A stretch of 64,000 nucleotides of DNA from Iodobacter ciconiae (GTDB lineage Bacteria; Pseudomonadota; Gammaproteobacteria; Burkholderiales; Chitinibacteraceae). The DNA lies in contig NZ_CP034433.1 in NCBI RefSeq assembly GCF_003952345.1, forward strand, positions 1,054,001-1,118,000. Reading direction: 5' to 3'. Of this stretch, positions 45,809 to 54,000 are shown one piece after another; the first letter of the stretch is position 1, and the number at the start of each line of letters is the position of its first letter. The translations under genes and the position numbers were made by a program. A model generated the notes under the pieces. The model saw only the letters and a program-made list of their open reading frames with translations, did no database searches and had not been told where the DNA came from.

Positions 45809-45826
45809 ATGGCATTTTTCATGGCA
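45809..45826. repeat. Direct repeat at the left edge of the GC-rich block
   Basis: atggcatttttcatggca matches 48844-48861 at 17 of 18 positions. The two copies bracket the GC-rich SDR-LysR cluster. Confidence 0.65.
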
Positions 45827-45854
45827 GGTCGCAAACGGGAATATGACCCTGCCT

Positions 45855-45893
45855 CGATACCATGAGAGTGGGTGGGCAACGCTCATGGTATCG
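45855..45893. terminator. Hairpin after the SDR operon
   Basis: cgataccatgag and ctcatggtatcg form a perfect 12-bp stem with a 15-base loop. It lies just past the stop of the minus-strand SDR gene. There is no T run on that strand, so it may stabilise the mRNA end rather than terminate. Confidence 0.5.
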
Positions 45894-45961
45894 GTATGTG
45901 GCCGTCGTCGGCAACCATTCGGCCCTGTCTCGCCAAATGCCGTGAGGGCTCTTGTGGCGGA

Positions 45962-46702
45962 TTACCAGGGCTGGGTCGTCGGCCCCACGGTGAACTCTGT
46001 AATGTTGGTGTCGGCCGGTTGCTCGATGGCGAATGCGACGACACTGGCGATTCGATCTGACGAGATGCCGTGGGCTTCGTAAAGCGCTTGCATGCCCGCC
46101 GATGTGGTCGGGTCGCTGATGGTGCTCAGTAACTCGGTGTTGATTGCCGCGGGGTAGATGGTCGCTGTGCGAATATTCGTCTTCTCCATCGCCGACTCGA
46201 TGCGTAGGACTTCCATAAATTCTCTTACGAACCACTTCGTGCCGCCGTAGACTGCGGCACCCGGGTAGGCTTTGAGCCCAGCCACCGATGAGGTGGCAAT
46301 CACCTGGCCGGACTTCTGGGTGGTGAAGGTCGGCAGAATCGCCGCCACGCCGTTGAGCACGCCCTTGATGTTGATGTCGACCATTTCGTGCCAATCGTCT
46401 GTTTTCATGGCTGATAGAGGTGCGCTGGGCATGATGCCAGCATTGAGGAAGATGACATCGACTTTGCCGTAGGTATCCTTGGCCAATTTGACGATGGCAT
46501 CGTTGTCGGCCTGCTGGGTGACGTCTAGCGTCTGGTAGATCGCTTCGCCACCTGCTGCAGAAATCTCATCGGTAAGTTGCTTGAGTTTATCTTCGCGTCG
46601 CGCCCCAAGGACCACCTTGGCGCCCTTGGCTGCCAACAACTTTGCACTTGCTGCACCTATTCCTGAAGAAGCGCCGGTAATGATGACAACTTTGCTTTGC
46701 AT
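45962..46702 (-). CDS. Short-chain dehydrogenase/reductase
   Basis: A 246-residue classical SDR. The nucleotide-binding motif TGASSGIGAASA (about 9-20), NAG (FLNAGIMPSAP), Ser in ATSSVAGLKAYPGA and the YxxxK active site (YGGTKW) are present. The ATG at 46702 has ggaga upstream; a longer form from a CTG/TTG-like start is not needed. R14/R37-type basic residues after strand 2 (GARRED) suggest NADP. It is the last gene of a GC-rich minus-strand cluster (quinone-reductase-like, isomerase-like, SDR), divergent from a LysR regulator. Substrate unknown. Confidence 0.9.
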   Translation of the reverse strand: MQSKVVIITGASSGIGAASAKLLAAKGAKVVLGARREDKLKQLTDEISAAGGEAIYQTLDVTQQADNDAIVKLAKDTYGKVDVIFLNAGIMPSAPLSAMKTDDWHEMVDINIKGVLNGVAAILPTFTTQKSGQVIATSSVAGLKAYPGAAVYGGTKWFVREFMEVLRIESAMEKTNIRTATIYPAAINTELLSTISDPTTSAGMQALYEAHGISSDRIASVVAFAIEQPADTNITEFTVGPTTQPW

Positions 46703-46754
46703 GGTTTCGTTCTCCTGTTTGTTCAACAAATATGGGGTTTGAAAAAGACTTCGG

Positions 46755-47048
46755 TCAGGCCTTGGGGAACAGCAATTCCCAATTGGCCATGGGTCCCAGG
46801 GGAATGATGTCCCAGCCGATCAAATTGGCCGTGGCCAGCGGAAACGACATCAGTACGGCGCGCGCGGCCTCTACGGATTCGGCTTCAGCGGTGATCGCCA
46901 CGCCGGGACGGTCCTGACGGAAATAGATGTCGCGGATGAAGCCGGTCTTGTACAGATCCCAGGCGTGGCGCACCTCGTCGAGCATATGAGAGCCATATTG
47001 CTCCATGGTGGCGTTGGGTTGCGGTACATCGAGGCAAAGTAGTTTCAT
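46755..47048 (-). CDS. Small ferredoxin-fold protein, muconolactone-isomerase-like
   Basis: A 97-residue protein with an alternating alpha/beta pattern. YFRQDRPGVAITAEAESVEA, AARAVLMSFPLATANL and IIPLGP resemble the superfamily of muconolactone isomerase-like and YCII-like ferredoxin folds. The ATG at 47048 is preceded by ggagtgactccc. Usually found beside SDR and NAD(P)H-quinone reductase genes in LysR-controlled clusters, of unclear function. GC-rich codon use differs from the core genes in this window. Confidence 0.72.
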   Translation of the reverse strand: MKLLCLDVPQPNATMEQYGSHMLDEVRHAWDLYKTGFIRDIYFRQDRPGVAITAEAESVEAARAVLMSFPLATANLIGWDIIPLGPMANWELLFPKA

Positions 47049-47103
47049 GGGAGTCACTCCAGTGAGTTATAAAAAAGATGAGCGAAAGTTAATGAAGAGC
47101 GTC

Positions 47104-47652
47104 TCAGGCTGGTACGGCGTCGAGCTGCGGTGCGGTCAGACAGGCCCGCAGGGCCTGCTGGAAGCCTGCGAGCTTGTTGTCGCTGGCACCCATGGCCTCG
47201 TAGAAGGCCAGCGGTTCGGCGTAGGACATGCCAACGTACAAGGCGCTGGCTTTCATCGGTGTCAGGACTTCTTGAATGCTGCTCTGGATCAGGCCGGCGG
47301 CCGAGTAGGTATGAGCCGTGACACCGGCCGAAACCACCACCTGCATTTGCTTACCATGCAGTGCCTTGCCTTCCGGGCCGAAAGCCCAGCCATAACTCCA
47401 GACCTGGTTGAGATAGGCCTTGAGCATCGGAGTGAGGTTGAACCAATGGATGGGAAACAGATACACCACGCGGTCCACACCATGATGAGCCCGCTGTTCG
47501 GCGGCGACGTCGAAGGCGGAGGTGTCGTGGCCGTAAAGGGTTTCGAGGTTGCGCACCGTCACATTGGGCAAGGCCTCGGCGGTCTGCTGCAGCGCCTTGA
47601 TAACCTGTGACTGTTCGGGATAGGGATGGGAGACGATTAGCAGTGTTTTCAT
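47104..47652 (-). CDS. NAD(P)H-dependent FMN oxidoreductase (flavodoxin-2 family)
   Basis: A 182-residue protein of the KefF/MdaB/YheR type. The flavin-binding start LLIVSHPYPEQSQVIKAL, the VYLFPIHWFNLTPMLKAYLNQVW segment and GKALHGKQMQVVVSAG are characteristic. It would reduce quinones or electrophiles with NAD(P)H. First gene of the minus-strand cluster, 172 bases from the divergent LysR gene, so likely a target of it. Confidence 0.88.
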   Translation of the reverse strand: MKTLLIVSHPYPEQSQVIKALQQTAEALPNVTVRNLETLYGHDTSAFDVAAEQRAHHGVDRVVYLFPIHWFNLTPMLKAYLNQVWSYGWAFGPEGKALHGKQMQVVVSAGVTAHTYSAAGLIQSSIQEVLTPMKASALYVGMSYAEPLAFYEAMGASDNKLAGFQQALRACLTAPQLDAVPA

Positions 47653-47824
47653 GGTGTGTCCACTTCAGTAGAGGGTTGGGTCTGGCTTCACAACAAGGCT
47701 GTGAGCTTGCGATGGGTGAATTCTGAATAGATTCATCCTTGAAGAGAATCGGCTATTTGGTTTAGGATGTGTCAACTTGAAGTTGTTAATCTGGGCTTCT
47801 GCCCGGGGAAAGAGAGAGCGGGTC

Positions 47825-48778
47825 ATGGATTCATCACAGCGCGTCCGCGCCATTTTGTCCTTCGTCCAAGCGGCCGATGCGGGCAGCTTTGCCGCAGGCG
47901 CCCGTGCGCTTGGCATCTCTTCGGCTGCAGTCAGCAAGAACATTGCGGGGCTGGAAAAAGCACTGGGGGTGCGGCTGATGAATCGCACCACCCGCAGCCT
48001 TAAGCTGACCGAGGAAGGTGAAGCCTTCCTGCGGCAGGCCCGGGTGGCGCTGGAGGCGCTGGACCTGGCGGTTGATGCGGTCGTTTCCCAACGGGCAGCC
48101 CCTTCTGGGCGGGTGCGCATCTCCACCAGTGCCGGCTTTGGCCGCGAGCAACTGACTCCAGTGTTACCGGGCTTGCTGAACACCTATCCTGGCCTGGCGG
48201 TCGAGGTCGATTTTGATGACAGGGTGGTCGACCTGGTCCATGATGGTTACGACATCGCCTTGCGAGGCGGACGTATCGCCGATTCCTCGCTGGTGTCCCG
48301 GACCGTTTGCAAGTTCCGAATGGTGTTGGTGGCCTCGCTGGCCTATCTGGAAACCCACGGCATTCCGAAACAGCCTGAAGACCTGCTACGGCACCGGATG
48401 CTGAACCGGCGCTTTCTGGGCGGGCGAATTTCGCCGTGGAATTTCGTCGCCGAGGACGGGAGCATCAGCACGCTGAACACCGAATCGGCCTTGATAACGA
48501 TGTCTTCACCGGAAGCCCTGACCGAGATGGCGGTCGCGGGCGTCGGTGTGGCGGAAATCGGTATCCATCATGCCTGGAAACACCTTCAGAGCGGGGCGCT
48601 GCGACTGCTGTTGTTGCGCTCGCATCATCCTGGACAATTCGAGATGACCTTGCAGTATCCTCACCGCGCCCTGGTGGCACCGCGGGTGCGGGTGACGGTG
48701 GACTATCTGCTTGATTCTTTTGCCAACATGCCCGAGCTTCATGTCTCTCAATCGGACCTGAGTGCCTGCGAGGCTTAA
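47825..48778 (+). CDS. LysR-family transcriptional regulator
   Basis: A 317-residue regulator with an N-terminal winged helix-turn-helix (about 10-65: ILSFVQAADAGSFAAGARAL, SSAAVSKNIAGLEKAL, LMNRTTRSLKLTEEG) and a periplasmic-binding-protein-like effector domain. It belongs to the CrgA/DhcR-like branch. The ATG at 47825 is chosen since gagagag lies upstream and the HTH starts normally there. It is divergent from the reductase operon, the standard arrangement for autoregulated LysR control. High GC content points to acquisition from a GC-rich donor. Confidence 0.92.
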   Translation: MDSSQRVRAILSFVQAADAGSFAAGARALGISSAAVSKNIAGLEKALGVRLMNRTTRSLKLTEEGEAFLRQARVALEALDLAVDAVVSQRAAPSGRVRISTSAGFGREQLTPVLPGLLNTYPGLAVEVDFDDRVVDLVHDGYDIALRGGRIADSSLVSRTVCKFRMVLVASLAYLETHGIPKQPEDLLRHRMLNRRFLGGRISPWNFVAEDGSISTLNTESALITMSSPEALTEMAVAGVGVAEIGIHHAWKHLQSGALRLLLLRSHHPGQFEMTLQYPHRALVAPRVRVTVDYLLDSFANMPELHVSQSDLSACEA

Positions 48779-48843
48779 TCCGACTTGAGTCTTTGCGCGA
48801 TTAAGTTGCCAGCGTTGATGATTGATCGTATTTTTTCTCGATC

Positions 48844-48861
48844 ATGGTATTTTTCATGGCA
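48844..48861. repeat. Direct repeat at the right edge of the GC-rich block
   Basis: atggtatttttcatggca, one mismatch from 45809-45826. See that entry. Confidence 0.65.
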
Positions 48862-48922
48862 TGGTGCTATTGGTAGTTTGTAAGTTGCTGTCGCAAAATG
48901 ACTTTTTTAGCTGTTTACAACT

Positions 48923-48934
48923 GAGTGGGAATGA
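48923..48934. repeat. Distal guaA-type attachment core (putative attR)
   Basis: gagtgggaatga is the exact core reported for guaA-integrated genomic islands and differs at one position from the real guaA stop region in this window. Sequence to the right may be the original guaA downstream flank. Confidence 0.75.
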
Positions 48935-48981
48935 TCCCGCGTCTGGCAACGTCCGGCACTAAGTAGCAGCAAACACTCCTC

Positions 48982-49007
48982 AAGCCCGCATAAATGCGGG
49001 CTTTTTG
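48982..49007 (+). terminator. Orphan strong terminator
   Basis: aagcccgca and tgcgggctt form a 9-bp stem with a taaa loop and a T5 tail. The nearest upstream gene on this strand ends 200 bases away, beyond the attachment core, so it plausibly terminated guaA before island entry. Confidence 0.85.
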
Positions 49008-49129
49008 ATTTTTTATGGTAATTTCAGGTGCGGAAAGCTAGCTTCAAAGTCAATTATGATAAATTCGATAATCTGTAGTCAGATTTTCTGCTGATTAGGC
49101 GATTGGGCTCAGCCAATAAAGGAAAAATA

Positions 49130-50317
49130 ATGCATTTAAAATCACTGCATATAAAGAATTTTCGTGCACTTGAAGACTTCCAAGTCAGCAAGCTTGGCCG
49201 TGTCAATCTGATCGTCGGCAAGAATAATTCCGGGAAAAGCTCGGTGCTGGAAGCGTTGCGGATTTATGCGGGGAATGCGAATCCTAATCTATTGGAAGAA
49301 ATTGCATTTGGGCATGATGAGAAATATCGGGTTAATGATGGTGCGCTAGCTGATTATGCGGATATTCCCTTTGTTGATTTTTTTTCTGGAAGATTATTTC
49401 CACTAGATGATGAATCCTCCATTTTAATTGGCGAGGTGGATGATGAGCCGCAAAAAACCCTCGAGATAAAACATTTTCTCATGGGCATGGCTCATGAAAA
49501 TGTCGAACGGGATGGCGAAGCGCGTTTGATTGAGCGTCCAATTATCTTGAGTAAATATGCAGTAGCGCATGATGGTGTTGATTATGATATGCAGGCACTG
49601 ATTGTTAGCAAAAATGGAAATTCTAAATTATTAAATTTAGATTCACTCACTGGTCGTAGACCGAGGCAATGGTTCGAGGCGAGTGATGGGTTGCCGAGTA
49701 GTTATATCCCGACTCAGTTCATTTCGATGGATGCGTTAGCTGATTTATGGGATCCGATTCAGTTTTCAGAGCATGGCGATTTTGTGCGTGAAGGTTTGAA
49801 ATTGATTGCGGATGATTTTGAGCATCTGGCTTTTGTGAAGGCCGAACCAGATTTATCAAGAGCGCCGCAAGGACTGATTGCAAGGACGATGAGTAGCAAT
49901 TTACGGCGAACAGCAATGGTCAAATTACGCAGCATGAATAAACCCATTCCATTGAACAGCATGGGTGACGGCATGTTGCGAGTCTTGCAGCTGCTTTTGA
50001 AAATTTTTCCTGCAAAGGGTGGTTTTTTGCTGATCGATGAGTTTGAAAATGGCCTGCATTACTCGGTGCAGGAAAAAATCTGGCGACATTTGTTTGATCT
50101 TGCCGAAAAATTGAATATTCAAATCTTTGCTACGACCCATAGCTGGGATTGCATCGAGAGCTTTGCCAAAGTGGCCGTTGAAAAAACGTCAACAGAGGGT
50201 GTGCTATTCCGCGTTGGCCGCAGTGTGCGCACCAGCGATCAGGGCCGAGTGATTGCTACGGTGTTTGATGAGCAGAAGCTATTTAATATCACGCAGTCCG
50301 ATGTTGAGGTGCGCTGA
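49130..50317 (+). CDS. AAA (OLD/RecF-type) ATPase, partner of a TOPRIM protein
   Basis: A 395-residue ABC-type ATPase of the AAA_15/AAA_21 class. Walker A GKNNSGKSS (about 27-35) follows the KSLHIKNFRALEDF start. The Walker B region GGFLLIDEFENGLHYSVQE and the switch ATTHSWDCIESF are intact, with a degenerate signature before it (NSMGDGMLRVLQLLL). Such ATPases pair with TOPRIM nucleases in OLD, Gabija and PARIS defence systems. aaagga precedes the ATG. The next gene overlaps its stop codon, consistent with a two-subunit complex. Role in defence is inferred from pairing and neighbourhood. Confidence 0.85.
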   Translation: MHLKSLHIKNFRALEDFQVSKLGRVNLIVGKNNSGKSSVLEALRIYAGNANPNLLEEIAFGHDEKYRVNDGALADYADIPFVDFFSGRLFPLDDESSILIGEVDDEPQKTLEIKHFLMGMAHENVERDGEARLIERPIILSKYAVAHDGVDYDMQALIVSKNGNSKLLNLDSLTGRRPRQWFEASDGLPSSYIPTQFISMDALADLWDPIQFSEHGDFVREGLKLIADDFEHLAFVKAEPDLSRAPQGLIARTMSSNLRRTAMVKLRSMNKPIPLNSMGDGMLRVLQLLLKIFPAKGGFLLIDEFENGLHYSVQEKIWRHLFDLAEKLNIQIFATTHSWDCIESFAKVAVEKTSTEGVLFRVGRSVRTSDQGRVIATVFDEQKLFNITQSDVEVR

Positions 50318-50973
50318 TGGCTGATCGTTTATTACTGGTTGAAGGTGAGGCAGATCGGGCTTTTTTTGAACTGCTTTGTCGAAAGCACACTGTAGATGCC
50401 GAAGCGATCAAAGTGTCCTCTCCAAAAGGACTTGGCGGTGATTGGGATTCCAAACAAGGTGTTTTGAATCTACTTGAGGCGCAGATCTCGGATTTGAATG
50501 ATGGTCGGCTGCAGGCTCTGGCTATTGTAGTTGATGCTGATCGCGCACCCGATGGTGGTTTTGCAAAGACCATCCAGCAAATTACGGTTAAGGTTACGCC
50601 GCAGGGTTATGGCACGCCGCCCGTATCACTGGTTACTGGAGGCTTGCTCTATAAGCACAATGATGGCTTACCAGACCTTGGGGTTTGGGTGATGCCGGAT
50701 AATAAGAACGAGGGGATGCTGGAAGACTGGATTAAGCAATCTGTATCGACTGCTGAACAAGGATTTTTTACGCAAGCCCAAAGCACAGTCGCTAACCTTG
50801 TAAACCCCAAGTTCGGAGCTCCCCGTGTAAGCAAAGCTGAAGTTGCGACCTGGTTGGCTTGGCAAAAACAACCTGGTGAGGGGCTTTATTGCACGGTGAA
50901 ACATAATTTGCTCGATTCTGACGCACCACTACATACTGGGCTAGTTCAATGGTTGAAAACCGTGTTTCCTTAA
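50317..50973 (+). CDS. DUF3226/TOPRIM-type protein
   Basis: A 218-residue protein overlapping the ATPase gene by TGATG. The start LLLVEGEADRAFFELL gives the TOPRIM glutamate, IVVDADRAPDG gives the DxD and VMPDNKNEGMLEDWI the final acidic cluster, the pattern of DUF3226/OLD-like TOPRIM nucleases. With the preceding ATPase this is a split OLD-like arrangement, analogous to PARIS (AriA/AriB) but with a different TOPRIM family. A likely role is nucleolytic or abortive anti-phage response; this is unproven. Confidence 0.82.
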   Translation: MADRLLLVEGEADRAFFELLCRKHTVDAEAIKVSSPKGLGGDWDSKQGVLNLLEAQISDLNDGRLQALAIVVDADRAPDGGFAKTIQQITVKVTPQGYGTPPVSLVTGGLLYKHNDGLPDLGVWVMPDNKNEGMLEDWIKQSVSTAEQGFFTQAQSTVANLVNPKFGAPRVSKAEVATWLAWQKQPGEGLYCTVKHNLLDSDAPLHTGLVQWLKTVFP

Positions 50974-51035
50974 GGTTTGTGCTTTTTTTTAATCCTCGCT
51001 TCTCGCTTTTTTAGCTATTCAATTGGTCTGTGCAC

Positions 51036-54000
51036 ATGAATTTCCCAAGTGGAAACGTTGATACAGCTACGGCTGATTTAGTATCAAGTCCTAACTTTCA
51101 GCTCAAAAAGCTCATCCTGATCGACTCACTCAGCATCGGCCGGATTATTGAGTTTCCGGTGGATGGCGGAGCAGTTTTGACTGGGCGTAATGGCCGTGGC
51201 AAAACGTCGATGCTGCAATTGTTGCTGCTGTTTTACGGCGAAAGCCCGAATCGGATTGTGACCACCGAAGCGGGGAAACACAGTTTTACTGGCTACTATC
51301 TGCCGCGTACCACTTCTTATATCGTCTTTGAATATCAGCGCCCCGATGGTGGGCTGCGCATGGTGGTGGCGCACGCCGACAGGCATGGCGAGAAAGTGTG
51401 TTTCCGTTTGGTACGCGAAGGCTTTGACCCTAGGCAGTTCGTGACAGCTGATGGGGCTTTCGTGCCTGCGCCGCAGTTGGTCCGTCATTTAAAGCTGGCT
51501 GGCTTTCGCTGCCATGAACAGCAAATTGAATCTTTGGCTGAATATCGCGCCATCATGCTGGCAACGCATAGTAGCGGTGGTGATCGCAAACGGTTGCGTG
51601 AGATCCGCGAGCTATCGTCAGATTACGGCTTTACGCTGCCCAATAAACCACTGCATCAGATTGAAAAAATCATTACCGGCATGTTTCGGCGCAAAACCAA
51701 TTTTGAAGATCTGCAGAGCATGGTGGTGGAATGCACCAGCGATACCCAGCAAACGCTGAGTATGACGGCGGATCGCAAAAAGCTGGAAGACTGGCCGCGC
51801 CACTTTGCCGCCTACACGGCGGTGATGACGCTTGAGTCTGTCATGAACCAAGCCGATCAAGCGGCACAGCAACTTGAAGCGGCGCGTGCCAGTTTGGGCG
51901 AAGTCAAAGGCAAGCTTGAGTCCTTGCTCTTGCATCTAGAAGACCAATGGCATGGTTTAGCTGAGCAAAAATCTAAGCTCGATACCGAGCATCAGCAGGC
52001 ACTCAATCGATATACCGATGCGCGTGGACAGCTGCAAAGCAAAAAGATCGAAGCAGGCAAGCACGCACAGTATGCCGAAGGCAAAGCCACCGAGCTGCTG
52101 CAGGCGTGGGATCACTACGAGCAACAAGGGATTCGGGCAAGCGATGAGTTAGTTGCTCGCGGCCAAGAATTACGCGATGAAAAACAGCAGCTTGAGAAAC
52201 GGCAAGAAACGTTGCTGGGCGAGCAAAGCGAAATTGCGCAGCGTTATGAAACTTTAAAGCAGAAGCAACAAGCGCGGTTTTATTCCGAGAAAGAGGTGCT
52301 TGATCAACAGGCAGATCAGGAAAGGCAACGGTTTGAATTGCTCGAACAGCAGCTAGAGCAGAAAGTTGCAGGACAGCGACTTGATTTAGATGCCACGCAA
52401 AAAACACAGCGCGAACCCTATGCCTTGGCCTTAGCACAAGCGCAGGAATCGGTTGGCTCTTGGCGTGCTCAGCTCAATAACCCGCAAGTACCAGCCGAAA
52501 GTCAGGCCTTGGTCGATACCAAGCAGCAGGCGCTGACCGACGCGCTAGAAAAGAAAAATCAGCTTTCTAATGTCCAGCAAGAAAAAACGGCTGCGTTTAG
52601 TACTGCAAAAGTCAATTTCGAGCGGCAAGAGCGCAAAGTTGAAGACAAAAAAAATGAGCTCGCCAAACTTGAGTCCACTCTACTAGAGAAGCAGCGCTTT
52701 GCCATGCCCGAGCCGGGGACATTGCTGCATTTTCTGCGTTCTGAATGCTCAGATTGGACACAGGATGTGGCCCGCGTGATTGATGGTGAACTGTTAACGC
52801 GCACGGATTTAAGTCCGCAGTTTATTGAACGCATCGATTCGCTGTATGGGCTCAATCTTGATTTATCTAAGCTGGCACCGCATGTGCTGGCCGACGAATC
52901 GACGGCTCAATTTGAAATTGTGCAGCAGCAACGCCAAGTTGCTTTGTGTCGTGCAGAGTTGGAGGCTGAGCAAGCCACATTCGGCCAATGCAGCAGTGTG
53001 TGTGCGCAAACTGAAACGGCCATGCGGCAACATGAGCAAGTATTGTTGCAAGCCATGGCTCACGTGGAAACTGCCAAGGCTGAATTGGCATCTGCAAAAC
53101 AGCAGCTGAACGAGCAGCGCAATCTTGCCAAAGCAAATGCAGAAGCTGGCTTGGCCAGGGCCAAACAGACATGGGAGCACTGCCAGTGCGAGATCGAGCA
53201 ACTTGATCGTGCTTGTCGAGATGCGCGCGATGAGCTTGAGCAAAAGGCAAGGCAGGAGAAGAGCGCTTTATCCGAGCAAAAACGTGCGGCGATTGAAACG
53301 CTTAATACTAAAGAAAAAGCGGCGAGAGCCGAGCTAGCACAAACGTTGTTGCAATTGGATGCCGAATGTCGTTCTGCGCTTCAGGCTCAGGGTGTCGATA
53401 CCGAGCGTTTGAAAGAAATTGCTGATCGTTTGCAGCTTATTGATCGTGATCTTGGAAAAATCAAATCGGTGATTGAATCGGTGCAGAGCTGGCGACTCTG
53501 GCTGCGCGATGAATGGCCTAAGCGTGAAAACTGGCAACAAGATGCGCTCCAGCATCGTGCGTATGAAGAGGCGTTCAACCAGCAACTAAAAGCGCTCGAT
53601 CGTGAATGGAAAGAGGGTGAATCCCGCTATCAGGCTCAGTTTGAGCAAGTTAAGCAACAGCTCGAAAAGCTCGACCAACAGCAAAAATTGACGCGTACTC
53701 GACTTGAAAAGATGGCGGCATACACCGCGATCGAGGTCACTGTGGTTGATCTGAGCTGGACACTGGATCTGCTGGTTGGGCTGGCGAATAAAGCGGAAGA
53801 CGATGAGCAGCAGTGCAAAACCGAAGTACGGCGCTTGGTGGGCGAGCTCAGGCGTGGGTTTGCTAAAACTCCTGGGGCAAAACCCTATGAGTTTATGGAG
53901 TTAAATCGCCTTGGTTTGATTGATGCACCTGATGAAGCGTGGGTGCCGCTATTCAGAACCTGGTTTACAGAAGAACATCGCACTGTGCAGCGCATTTTGT

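Larger units (their letters stand above)
48779..49129. other. Junction region with attachment core and terminator
   Basis: 351 bases between the LysR gene and the ATPase pair. It contains the direct repeat at 48844, the guaA-type core at 48923 and an isolated strong terminator at 48982. No open frame of its own. Confidence 0.6.

Noticed and set aside
45819..46394. 191-codon minus-strand frame overlapping the SDR gene
   Set aside because: Arg/His-rich shadow of a GC-rich gene in another frame; the SDR frame has clear motifs.
48901..49010. tRNA or small RNA before the orphan terminator
   Set aside because: I could not form a cloverleaf or find T-loop sequence; the guaA-core explanation fits better.
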